Assembly (NCBI GenBank): GCA_018824795.1
Contig: JAHJFL010000005.1
Location: 1 to 7,994, forward strand
DNA: 7,994 bases
From: a bacterium
GTDB lineage: Bacteria; Campylobacterota; Campylobacteria; Campylobacterales; Sulfurimonadaceae
Direction: 5' to 3'
Below the pieces are notes generated by a model. The model was not told the origin of the DNA. It worked only from the letters and a program-made list of their open reading frames with translations, and did no database searches. The stretch's first letter is position 1, and each line of letters begins with the position of its first letter. Shown one piece after another: positions 1 to 6,197 of this stretch. The translations under genes were made by a program, and so were the position numbers.

Positions 1-329
1 GCAAAAGATGCAGGAGCTGCCGAGAACCCTCCCACACTATATACAGCATCAATTTTGTCTATTTTTAAAATCTTTCGAGCCTCTAAAAAAGCTTTAAAAA
101 TTTTAAAAAGAGCTTTAAATTTCCCCAAAGCACTTTGATTGACAACGCCGGTTGTCTCTAAAAAATAGACTGATTTAAAAAGAGAATCGTGTTCAAAATA
201 TTTTTTATCCTGCCCCTTTGTTGAGCCGATAAAAATAGCTTCATGTCCTTCTTTACTCGCCGCTTCCACAAGTGCTGCAGCTATCATAAGATGCCCACCT
301 GTTCCGCCGCCTGTTATACAAATCTTCAT
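1..329 (-). CDS. murG: MurG, N-terminal part (partial, runs off window start)
   Basis: Undecaprenyldiphospho-muramoylpentapeptide beta-N-acetylglucosaminyltransferase. It adds GlcNAc from UDP-GlcNAc to lipid I to make lipid II on the inner face of the cytoplasmic membrane. I translated the reverse strand from the ATG at 329-327. The protein opens MKICITGGGTGGHLMIAAAL, which carries the glycine-rich GGGTGGH loop diagnostic of MurG (GT28 family). Around residue 95 comes VYSVGGFSAAPASFA, matching the second conserved loop (usually GGY/FxSxP). About 109 residues are visible of the usual 340-360, so the UDP-GlcNAc-binding C-terminal domain lies outside the window. An AGGGG-type ribosome site precedes the ATG. 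The gene starts 13 bp after the ftsW stop, the standard ftsW-murG order, and is probably co-transcribed from the promoter upstream of mqnP. Confidence 0.95.
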   Translation of the reverse strand, partial: MKICITGGGTGGHLMIAAALVEAASKEGHEAIFIGSTKGQDKKYFEHDSLFKSVYFLETTGVVNQSALGKFKALFKIFKAFLEARKILKIDKIDAVYSVGGFSAAPASF

Positions 330-342
330 ACCTGCAAAACCC

Positions 343-1509
343 CTAATCTAACTTGGCTTTTTTCGATGCCATCAGCACCATGCCAACAGCTACCGCTGCA
401 CCGAGCATTGCCGAACCGCCATAACTTAAAAACGGTACAGAAATCCCTTTAATTGGTGTAATTCCACTGATTCCATATGCGTTTACCAAAAACGAGAACG
501 AGAGCATGAGTCCAACACCTAAACTAAAAAGATAAACGCTGGTGTTTTTTGTTCTGTTAGCTACTTTAAAAATACGCTGAAGCATCCACATAAAAATAAA
601 AACAACAAACGCAACACCCACAAATCCGAATTCTTCGGCAAGTCCCGCTAAAACAAAGTCAGTATGAACTTCACTTAAAAAGCCGAGTTTAAAGGTTCCG
701 CCGCCAAGTCCAACACCAAAAATACCGCCATTGTGAATGGCGTTTAGAGAGTGCCCTATCTGGTAAGGTTCAACCTCAGTTGGAACTCTTAGCTGCTCGG
801 CAACAGCTGCAGGAAATAGGTCTAAAACACTGTTTTGTGCCAATGCCCACCAAGATTTTATACGTAAAATTCTATGCTCTGCTGTAAAAATGAAAAAGAA
901 GAAGAACATAACAACTACACTTAAAATACTAAAAAAGAAGCGAAAACTGCTTCCTGCAAAAATCAGCATAAAAAGCATCGTCGAGCCTAAGACAACCACC
1001 TGCCCTAAGTCATTTTGCACAAACGCAATGATAAACATAGCGCCTATGAAAACAAGAGCGTATGGCGCAAAACGTTTTAACTCCCCAAATAATCCTATAT
1101 CATCATGATGACCAAGTTTTCTTGAAAAACTCCATGCTAAAAAGTAGATGAACCCTACTTTAAAAAATTCAACCGGAGCCAAAGAAAAACCAAAAAGCTT
1201 AATCCATCTTTTTGCTCCACCGACAGCTGTCACTAAAAAATTAGGTAAAAATGGCATTGCAATCATAAGAATTGCAGAGACAATAAATAGTGTTAATCCA
1301 ATGCGTTTGAGCCATATATTTGGGTTTAAAAGAGAAAGCCCCCAGATAATAAAAATGCTCAAAACTCCAAAAGCAAGCTGTCTCACAACAAAGTGAAATT
1401 CACTGACACCAAAAAGAATAGTCGTATATGCAGATAGAGTGTATGACAATATGATGCTAATGCCGATTAATGCACATGCTAATGTAAATAGTTTTCTATC
1501 TGCACCCAT
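343..1509 (-). CDS. ftsW: FtsW, lipid II polymerase of the divisome (SEDS family)
   Basis: SEDS-family peptidoglycan glycosyltransferase that polymerises lipid II at the division septum, normally with a partner class B PBP. At 388 residues with about ten hydrophobic segments the size is normal. Visible landmarks are GGAKRWI (97-103), APVEFFK (111-117), QNDLG (165-169; the family norm is QPDLG), YQIGHSLNAI (249-258), GVGLGGG (265-271), HTDF (282-285) and GITPIKGISVPFLSYGGS (349-366). Asp284 of HTDF aligns with the aspartate regarded as catalytic in SEDS enzymes (E. coli RodA Asp262). FtsW is preferred over RodA because murG follows directly. The ATG has a GGGGA ribosome site about 6 nt upstream and lies 9 bp after the preceding gene. 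Oddities are Asn in place of Pro in QPDLG, an extended extracellular loop at about 211-250, and a phenylalanine run at 202-206 encoded by a homopolymer-like tract. Confidence 0.93.
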   Translation of the reverse strand: MGADRKLFTLACALIGISIILSYTLSAYTTILFGVSEFHFVVRQLAFGVLSIFIIWGLSLLNPNIWLKRIGLTLFIVSAILMIAMPFLPNFLVTAVGGAKRWIKLFGFSLAPVEFFKVGFIYFLAWSFSRKLGHHDDIGLFGELKRFAPYALVFIGAMFIIAFVQNDLGQVVVLGSTMLFMLIFAGSSFRFFFSILSVVVMFFFFFIFTAEHRILRIKSWWALAQNSVLDLFPAAVAEQLRVPTEVEPYQIGHSLNAIHNGGIFGVGLGGGTFKLGFLSEVHTDFVLAGLAEEFGFVGVAFVVFIFMWMLQRIFKVANRTKNTSVYLFSLGVGLMLSFSFLVNAYGISGITPIKGISVPFLSYGGSAMLGAAVAVGMVLMASKKAKLD

Positions 1510-1518
1510 ACTTGTCCC

Positions 1519-2043
1519 CTATTTAATTTTATTGATTTTCAAAACAAATTCAACTTCAGGCTTTGAAAGATTGAGTTCTTTTGAGATGGTCTCCATTGAG
1601 ACGCCCTGCTTAAATAGTGAAATAATTTTTGCATCATCATTTGCATGAACATACGATGGCATAGAAATCTGTTTGACTCCGCTTTCCAAAGATGCAAGTC
1701 TCGTGTCTATCTGTTCATCAAGTGTGTTTATCCCCATATGGAGCTCTTGTACATTTACAGAAAGTGGTCTTATTAAATCATATACGCTTCGCTCAATCTC
1801 TTGATAAATCTCTTCATCACTCATTCTTGGAACATCACTCTGCAAACTTTTTTGTATCTCTGTGAGCTCTTTTTTAAGATAATAAATTTCTCTGTTTAAC
1901 TCTTCCACAACACTGGCAACAGAGCGAATATTTCTTTCGTTGTACGCTTCTTTGTTAAATATATAGTAAGTAAGATAAGCAAGCGCCACAATTAAAACTA
2001 AAACTATATAGACAAGGTTGGCTGTTATAAAATCAATATTCAC
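1519..2043 (-). CDS. Membrane-anchored coiled-coil protein with C-terminal helix-turn-helix-like segment, function unknown
   Basis: No known gene is recognised. The 174-residue protein has one N-terminal transmembrane helix (about residues 9-28), heptad-rich, charged helices at about 40-68 and 85-125, and a short C-terminal segment (about 137-170; AKIISLFKQGVSMETISKEL then NLSKPEVEFVL). That segment has the rhythm of the small HTH-like tails seen in DUF6115/DUF2802-type proteins. The likely topology is one anchor with the rest cytoplasmic. The start is GTG at 2043-2041, overlapping the TGA of the upstream gene in a GTGA junction, and the next gene ftsW begins 9 bp after the stop. Tight coupling to a degenerate PilZ-like gene and to ftsW-murG suggests an envelope or division-associated role, but this is inference. 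The HTH may mediate protein contact and not DNA binding. Confident as a gene, unknown in function. Confidence 0.85.
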   Translation of the reverse strand: MNIDFITANLVYIVLVLIVALAYLTYYIFNKEAYNERNIRSVASVVEELNREIYYLKKELTEIQKSLQSDVPRMSDEEIYQEIERSVYDLIRPLSVNVQELHMGINTLDEQIDTRLASLESGVKQISMPSYVHANDDAKIISLFKQGVSMETISKELNLSKPEVEFVLKINKIK

Positions 2044-2561
2044 TGTTTTTTCTCTTTTGCTTCACGAATAAGTACTCTCTCTCTGGCTGTCATATAGGCG
2101 TTCCACTCTTTCTCATCTCTTTCATGAATTTTTACTATTTCTGCAAGTGATTTTGTTTTTGCAACAAAAAAAACCCCGACATCGCGTTTTGGATGAACAG
2201 GCATTTCTATGCGCCCATAATATTGTGTTCCCTCTTGCAGCACATCATCCCCAAGATGAAAATGCTCAAAACCAATGGAGTCAATCTGCGCTATGTCCAT
2301 GAGTGAAACTCTTTTTGGCTGTTCATTTTTTAGAAACATCTCCAAAGCGTCTATTTTATTATGTAACTCCACAACAAGTTGAAGTAAAATTGGATCGCTA
2401 TCAGAGGTATCACCTCTAGCTTTAGCAAGCTTGAGCCATTGTGTGATGGCGTTTTCATCAGACTCTGCGAGTTGATGGTATTCTCTTACAAAAGCTTCTT
2501 CATCAACCGATTTTTCACTAAAAGAGATGCTGATGGGTGCGGGAACGAGACGAACATCCAT
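2040..2561 (-). CDS. Hypothetical protein with a possible degenerate PilZ-like domain
   Basis: A soluble 173-residue protein with no signal peptide or membrane segment. Residues 1-80 are acidic and helical. Residues 85-135 look like a compact beta domain, with 'RVSLMDIAQIDSIGF' followed by '..VLQEGTQYYGRIEMPV' and 'DVGVFFVAKT'. This order (a DxSxxG-like turn, then a 'G..Y.G.I.MP' strand pair) resembles a PilZ barrel. The arginine pair (RxxxR) and the full D/NxSxxG motif needed to bind cyclic di-GMP are not clearly present, so any PilZ identity would be degenerate and probably non-binding. Residues 137-173 form a highly charged helix. The ATG at 2561 overlaps the mqnP TAA by one base (TAATG), and the TGA overlaps the next gene's GTG, implying translational coupling on both sides. 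The reading frame is secure. The domain call is my inference from motif spacing and is weak. Confidence 0.85.
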   Translation of the reverse strand: MDVRLVPAPISISFSEKSVDEEAFVREYHQLAESDENAITQWLKLAKARGDTSDSDPILLQLVVELHNKIDALEMFLKNEQPKRVSLMDIAQIDSIGFEHFHLGDDVLQEGTQYYGRIEMPVHPKRDVGVFFVAKTKSLAEIVKIHERDEKEWNAYMTARERVLIREAKEKKQ

Positions 2562-3418
2562 TAGAAAGCCTTATCTAAAATAATCAGAGCTAAAAACGCA
2601 ACGCCGAGGTAACCATTCACGGTAAAAAATGCACGGTCAATTTCTGTAAAATCACGGCGTACAAGAATCTGTTCATAAGCCAAAACAAACCCGCTTCCAA
2701 CAGCAGCGATAAAAGCAAAAGCACCTAGTCCGGCCGCCCATGCAAAAAGAATCCAAAAAACAACACTCATCATATGAAAAATTGCAGAGATAAAAAGCGT
2801 AGCCTCTGGTCCATAATGCGCAGGAATGGAGTAAAGACTGTTTTCTCTATCAAAATCTATATCCTGTAAAGAGTAAAGCAAATCAAAACCTGCCACCCAA
2901 AACATAACACCCAAACTCAAAAGAACCGACCACAGAGGGACACTCTCACTAATGGCAACAACTCCGGCGATAGGTGCAAGTCCAAGAGATATTCCCAGAA
3001 CTATGTGTGCCAACGAGGAGAAGCGTTTAAAAAATGAGTAGCCGCCAAGCACTAGCAAAATAGGAAAACTCAGCCAAAAAGCCAAAGGGTTGAACAAGTA
3101 TGCAATAAGAACAAAAGCTAAAGCATTCAAAGCAATAAAGACGAGCATACTTGTGTCGCTGATTCTGCCATCCACACTCGGACGTTCTAGTGTACGTGGA
3201 TTCTGCGAATCTATGTCCTTATCTGCAAATCTATTCACGCCCATAGCGAAGTTTCTGGCACTAATGGCTGCTAACACGCCAAGAAATAGCATCCAAAAAC
3301 CAAACCAGCCATCAGCTGCTACAATCATAGCTATGAAAATAAACGGGAGAGAAAAAATGGAGTGTTCGAACATTACGAGTTCATTAAAATCTTTTAACTT
3401 ATTAATATATTTTTGCAA
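2561..3418 (-). CDS. mqnP: UbiA-family polyprenyltransferase, probably MqnP of the futalosine menaquinone pathway
   Basis: Integral-membrane prenyltransferase that attaches a polyprenyl chain to an aromatic acid. It is often annotated UbiA (4-hydroxybenzoate polyprenyltransferase). In bacteria using the futalosine route the equivalent enzyme, MqnP, prenylates 1,4-dihydroxy-6-naphthoate. At 285 residues it has about eight or nine hydrophobic helices. Both Mg-diphosphate motifs are present: NRFADKDID (62-70; N62, D66, D70) followed by NPRTLERP, and DLLYSLQDIDFD (179-190; D179, Y182, D186, D190). The start is TTG at 3418-3416. An in-frame stop (TAA) lies two codons upstream, a good AAGGG ribosome site sits about 6 nt before the TTG, and the first ATG (Met16) would delete the conserved KDFNELVMFEHSIF entry. 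It is first in the operon with ftsW-murG. MqnP over UbiA rests on inferred Campylobacterota origin, which normally lacks ubiquinone. Confidence 0.88.
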   Translation of the reverse strand: MQKYINKLKDFNELVMFEHSIFSLPFIFIAMIVAADGWFGFWMLFLGVLAAISARNFAMGVNRFADKDIDSQNPRTLERPSVDGRISDTSMLVFIALNALAFVLIAYLFNPLAFWLSFPILLVLGGYSFFKRFSSLAHIVLGISLGLAPIAGVVAISESVPLWSVLLSLGVMFWVAGFDLLYSLQDIDFDRENSLYSIPAHYGPEATLFISAIFHMMSVVFWILFAWAAGLGAFAFIAAVGSGFVLAYEQILVRRDFTEIDRAFFTVNGYLGVAFLALIILDKAF

Positions 3419-3433
3419 ACTTTACCCTTCTCG

Positions 3434-3439
3434 TATAAT
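3434..3439 (-). promoter_or_regulatory. Possible -10 element for the mqnP-ftsW-murG operon
   Basis: Read on the minus strand the 68-bp gap holds TATTAT about 15 nt upstream of the TTG start, followed by the AAGGG ribosome site. No convincing -35 hexamer is seen at the usual spacing, although the region upstream is AT-rich. Campylobacterota sigma-70 promoters often lack a clear -35. This is the only spot before the first gene of the operon where a promoter could sit, and it would lie back to back with the miaA promoter. Confidence 0.35.
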
Positions 3440-3471
3440 AAAAGCCTATTCTATCCAAACTTGTTTTAAAG

Positions 3472-3480
3472 TGCTATAAT
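3472..3480 (+). promoter_or_regulatory. Extended -10 promoter (TGCTATAAT) of miaA
   Basis: The sequence TGCTATAAT is a perfect TG-n-TATAAT extended -10. It ends only 6 nt before the miaA ATG at 3487, so transcription would be expected to begin at about 3486-3488, on or next to the start codon. No -35 hexamer is evident 17 bp upstream (TATCCA), which an extended -10 can tolerate. No purine-rich Shine-Dalgarno sequence exists between the -10 and the ATG, in keeping with a leaderless message. Confidence 0.65.
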
Positions 3481-3486
3481 TTCGAC

Positions 3487-4395
3487 ATGATTACACAGAT
3501 AAAACAACTAGCCATTATCGGGCCAACGGCATCTGGAAAGAGTGATTTAGCAATTAAAATTGCAAAAAAAATAGATGCATATATCCTATCAATTGACTCT
3601 TTGAGTATCTATAAAGAGATAAACATTGTCTCTGCAAAACCTTCTTATGAAGAACTACAGAGCATCAGACATTTTGGTGTGAATGTTCTCTATCCCAATG
3701 AATACTTTAGTGTAGATATTTTTATCAACCTTTACAAAGAGGTCCTTGAAGCGTGTCAAAAAGATGCTAAAAATCTTGTCATTGTCGGTGGCACTTCTTT
3801 TTATTTAAAATCCCTACTTCAAGGACTTTCTGACATTCCAAAAATAGACGAAAATGTAAAATCAAGAGTAAAGAAACGCCTGCAAAATCTGCATGATTCT
3901 TATGAACTCTTGAACGCTCTTGACCCGCTTTATATGAAAAACATCAATAAAAATGACAGTTACCGCATAGAAAAAGCCCTGCTTATTTACGAAGCTTCCC
4001 ATAAAACGCCAACTCAGTGGTTTTTAGAAAATCCGCCTAAGCCTGTCATAGAAGATTTACCCATTTTTAACATAGAAGTTGAACGTGATATTTTAAGAGA
4101 ACGTATCGCCAAACGCACAAAAAAAATGCTCTCTCTTGGTCTGATTGATGAAGTGTGCGTGCTTGAGCATAAATACACACGTGAACCAAATCCTATGGCT
4201 TCCATAGGAATTCTCGAAGTTTTAGAATTTCTAGACGCAAAAGTTGACAAAGAAGAGATGCTCCAAAACATTTCAACACATACAGCGCAACTTGCAAAAC
4301 GTCAACAAACTTTCAACAAAACGCAGTTCGAGAATCTCATTTGCGCACCACTCGAAGAGTTAGAAGAAATTATTTTAAAGACGATAGATGCTTAA
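3487..4395 (+). CDS. miaA: MiaA, tRNA dimethylallyltransferase
   Basis: Transfers a dimethylallyl group from DMAPP to N6 of A37 in tRNAs reading UNN codons, the first step to the hypermodified A37 (i6A/ms2i6A) that stabilises codon pairing. The 302-residue length is typical. Seen directly: P-loop GPTASGKS (12-19), SIDSLSIY (35-42) with the general-base Asp37, SAKPS (49-53), GGTSFYLKSLLQGL (101-114), YRIEKALLIYEASHKTPTQW (159-178), and the C-terminal AKRQQTFNK (270-278) matching AKRQxTWxR. The family norm at 35-42 is DSMQVY and at 101-107 GGTGLYL; the changes here appear to be lineage-type variants. The ATG has no ribosome-binding site and lies 6 nt from a perfect extended -10, and there is no later ATG, GTG or TTG before the P-loop. 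It overlaps the next gene by 8 bp, suggesting co-transcription. Confidence 0.95.
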   Translation: MITQIKQLAIIGPTASGKSDLAIKIAKKIDAYILSIDSLSIYKEINIVSAKPSYEELQSIRHFGVNVLYPNEYFSVDIFINLYKEVLEACQKDAKNLVIVGGTSFYLKSLLQGLSDIPKIDENVKSRVKKRLQNLHDSYELLNALDPLYMKNINKNDSYRIEKALLIYEASHKTPTQWFLENPPKPVIEDLPIFNIEVERDILRERIAKRTKKMLSLGLIDEVCVLEHKYTREPNPMASIGILEVLEFLDAKVDKEEMLQNISTHTAQLAKRQQTFNKTQFENLICAPLEELEEIILKTIDA

Positions 4396-6190
4396 GATTA
4401 TATTTTTACCCGCAGTTTTATTCATTTTAGCCTATGGACTTTGGGTAAGTCCGAACTTTAAAGAGATATCTTCAGGTATTGCGATTTTTATGCTTGGAAT
4501 GCTCGCGTTAGAGCATGGTTTTAAATCCTTTACCGGAGGAACACTAGAAAGAGTTTTAAAGTTTTCAACCGACAAAGTCTATAAAAGTATTATTTTTGGG
4601 GCTATTAGCACGAGTATTATGCAGTCGAGTTCTTTAGTTTCACTTTTAAGCATCTCCTTTTTAAGCGCTGGCCTCATAGGACTTTCTCAGGCTATCGGCA
4701 TTGTCTTTGGAGCCAATTTGGGTACTACGACCGGAGCTTGGCTTATCGCTGCTTATGGCTTAAAAATCGACATTGCTTCTTACGCACTTCCAATGCTTGT
4801 CTTTGGCGTTGTGTTTATGTTTGAAAAAAACCGCGTACTTCAAGGTCTTGCGTTTATTCTTATAGGTGTGGGCTTTTTATTTATGGGTATTGACTATATG
4901 AAAACGGGTTTCGAGGCCTTTAAAGATACTATTGATTTATCTACTCTTTCTATAGTTGGGTTCAAGGGGCTTCTCATCTTCAGCGGAATTGGTATCTTTG
5001 CAACCGTTGTTATGCAGTCTTCTCATGCAACGCTTGTTTTAATTTTAACCGCACTTGCCGCAGGACAAATAAGTTATGAAAATGCTCTCGCCCTTGCAAT
5101 TGGTGCAAATGTCGGCACGACAATTACTGCCATCATAGGTTCACTGAGTTCCAATATTGAAGGAAAAAGACTCGCAGGTGCGCATCTTATTTTTAACCTA
5201 GTGACTGGTATTTTAGCCATTGTATTTATACATCAGATGGTTTTTTTAGTAGAATATATATCTGAAGAAATCGGTATTGCCACTGATAATTTCACACTTA
5301 AACTCGCACTCTTTCACACTATTTTCAACCTTATAGGGATAGTAGTCATGCTTCCTTTCATCAGTAAACTTGTGACATTTTTAGAAAAATTTCTTCAAGC
5401 AAAACCAAATGAAGATGAGATAAAGTTTGACACTCCACTCTACCTCAACGCTGCTGTTTTATCTTTTCCTCAGACAACAAAAGCTGCCATAGTTAGAGAG
5501 ACAAAACATTTATATGATAATGCCTTTGAGATTATTGCAAATGGCCTTAACATGAAAAAAGAGAATATAGTTTCTGAGCTGGAGATTGATGAAGTTGCAA
5601 AAAGACCTTATGCAAAAAAAATAGCTGACATAGACGCTCTCTACAATCATAAAATAAAAGATATTTATGGGGCAATTATAGATTTCGCCACAAAAGCACA
5701 AGCGAATATGAGTCAGAATGACATTAAAGAACTCTATAGGCTCAAACTTGCAAACAGAGATTTGGTTGAGGCCATCAAAGATACAAAACATCTCCAAAAA
5801 AATATTTTAAAATATGCCTCAAATCCTAACAAACAAATACGTGACGAGTACATTAACATCAAAAAGAACTTGGCACAGTTACTGAGATATTTATACAGTG
5901 CTGCTACGAATGAAGCTCAAGATGAGATAGTTATCGCCCTCTCCAAAGCAAAAGCGCACATAGAAAAAAATGACCTTATTTCTAACGGCGTTTTAGACAA
6001 CCTCATTAGAAATCAGCTCATTACAAACCAGATGGCGACTTCACTCATGAATGACAGTACGTATGCGTTTAATATTGGAAAAAATTTGATTGCGACTGCA
6101 GAGATGATTTATTTAACGGTCAATGAAAATCCGGACACTATACATCCGGACACTGCTCTCACTCAAAATGATGAGAGCGTAGTACTTTAG
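4388..6190 (+). CDS. Na+/phosphate cotransporter-family protein with PhoU-like C-terminal domain
   Basis: Inner-membrane protein of the NptA/YjbB type (Na_Pi_cotrans, PF02690), expected to move inorganic phosphate with sodium. Residues 1-335 hold about nine to ten membrane helices arranged as an inverted duplication. The two hallmark 'QSS' repeats are MQSSSLVSLL (78-87) with GANLGTTTGAW (108-118), and MQSSHATLVLIL (209-220) with GANVGTTITAI (239-249). Residues about 360-580 are a soluble, helix-rich, charged region like PhoU, found at the tail of many bacterial members. At 600 residues it is at the long end but normal for the fused form. The ATG overlaps miaA by 8 bp, and the gene converges on aguB with only 7 bp between stops. 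Transport direction (uptake or export) and substrate cannot be read from sequence; some relatives act in phosphate efflux. Confidence 0.9.
   Translation: MLKIIFLPAVLFILAYGLWVSPNFKEISSGIAIFMLGMLALEHGFKSFTGGTLERVLKFSTDKVYKSIIFGAISTSIMQSSSLVSLLSISFLSAGLIGLSQAIGIVFGANLGTTTGAWLIAAYGLKIDIASYALPMLVFGVVFMFEKNRVLQGLAFILIGVGFLFMGIDYMKTGFEAFKDTIDLSTLSIVGFKGLLIFSGIGIFATVVMQSSHATLVLILTALAAGQISYENALALAIGANVGTTITAIIGSLSSNIEGKRLAGAHLIFNLVTGILAIVFIHQMVFLVEYISEEIGIATDNFTLKLALFHTIFNLIGIVVMLPFISKLVTFLEKFLQAKPNEDEIKFDTPLYLNAAVLSFPQTTKAAIVRETKHLYDNAFEIIANGLNMKKENIVSELEIDEVAKRPYAKKIADIDALYNHKIKDIYGAIIDFATKAQANMSQNDIKELYRLKLANRDLVEAIKDTKHLQKNILKYASNPNKQIRDEYINIKKNLAQLLRYLYSAATNEAQDEIVIALSKAKAHIEKNDLISNGVLDNLIRNQLITNQMATSLMNDSTYAFNIGKNLIATAEMIYLTVNENPDTIHPDTALTQNDESVVL
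6155..6178. repeat. 7-bp perfect inverted repeat at the convergent gene end
   Basis: GCTCTCA (6155-6161) and TGAGAGC (6172-6178) pair perfectly around a 10-nt loop, inside the last codons of the transporter and just past the stop of the convergent aguB. Immediately upstream is a tandem copy of ATCCGGACACT (6129-6139 and 6144-6154), encoding the repeated Pro-Asp-Thr. No T-tract follows the hairpin directly on either strand; a T-rich run appears about 18 nt later on the plus strand. It could act as a weak bidirectional terminator or 3' end stabiliser, but neither is proven. Confidence 0.35.
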
Positions 6191-6197
6191 AGACCTT

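Noticed and set aside
890..1396. Plus-strand ORFs across ftsW (Lys-rich 72 and 82 residue frames)
   Set aside because: They are antisense to the clearly conserved FtsW, have low-complexity Lys/Thr/Asn composition caused by the opposing Phe/Leu/Ile codons, and no ribosome site.
3090..3479. 129-residue plus-strand ORF opposite mqnP
   Set aside because: It is a shadow of the prenyltransferase gene, with no family motif, and it would run through the miaA promoter.
4014..4271. Minus-strand ORF opposite miaA
   Set aside because: The Ser/Arg-rich composition is typical of an antisense frame, and miaA motifs are intact on the other strand.
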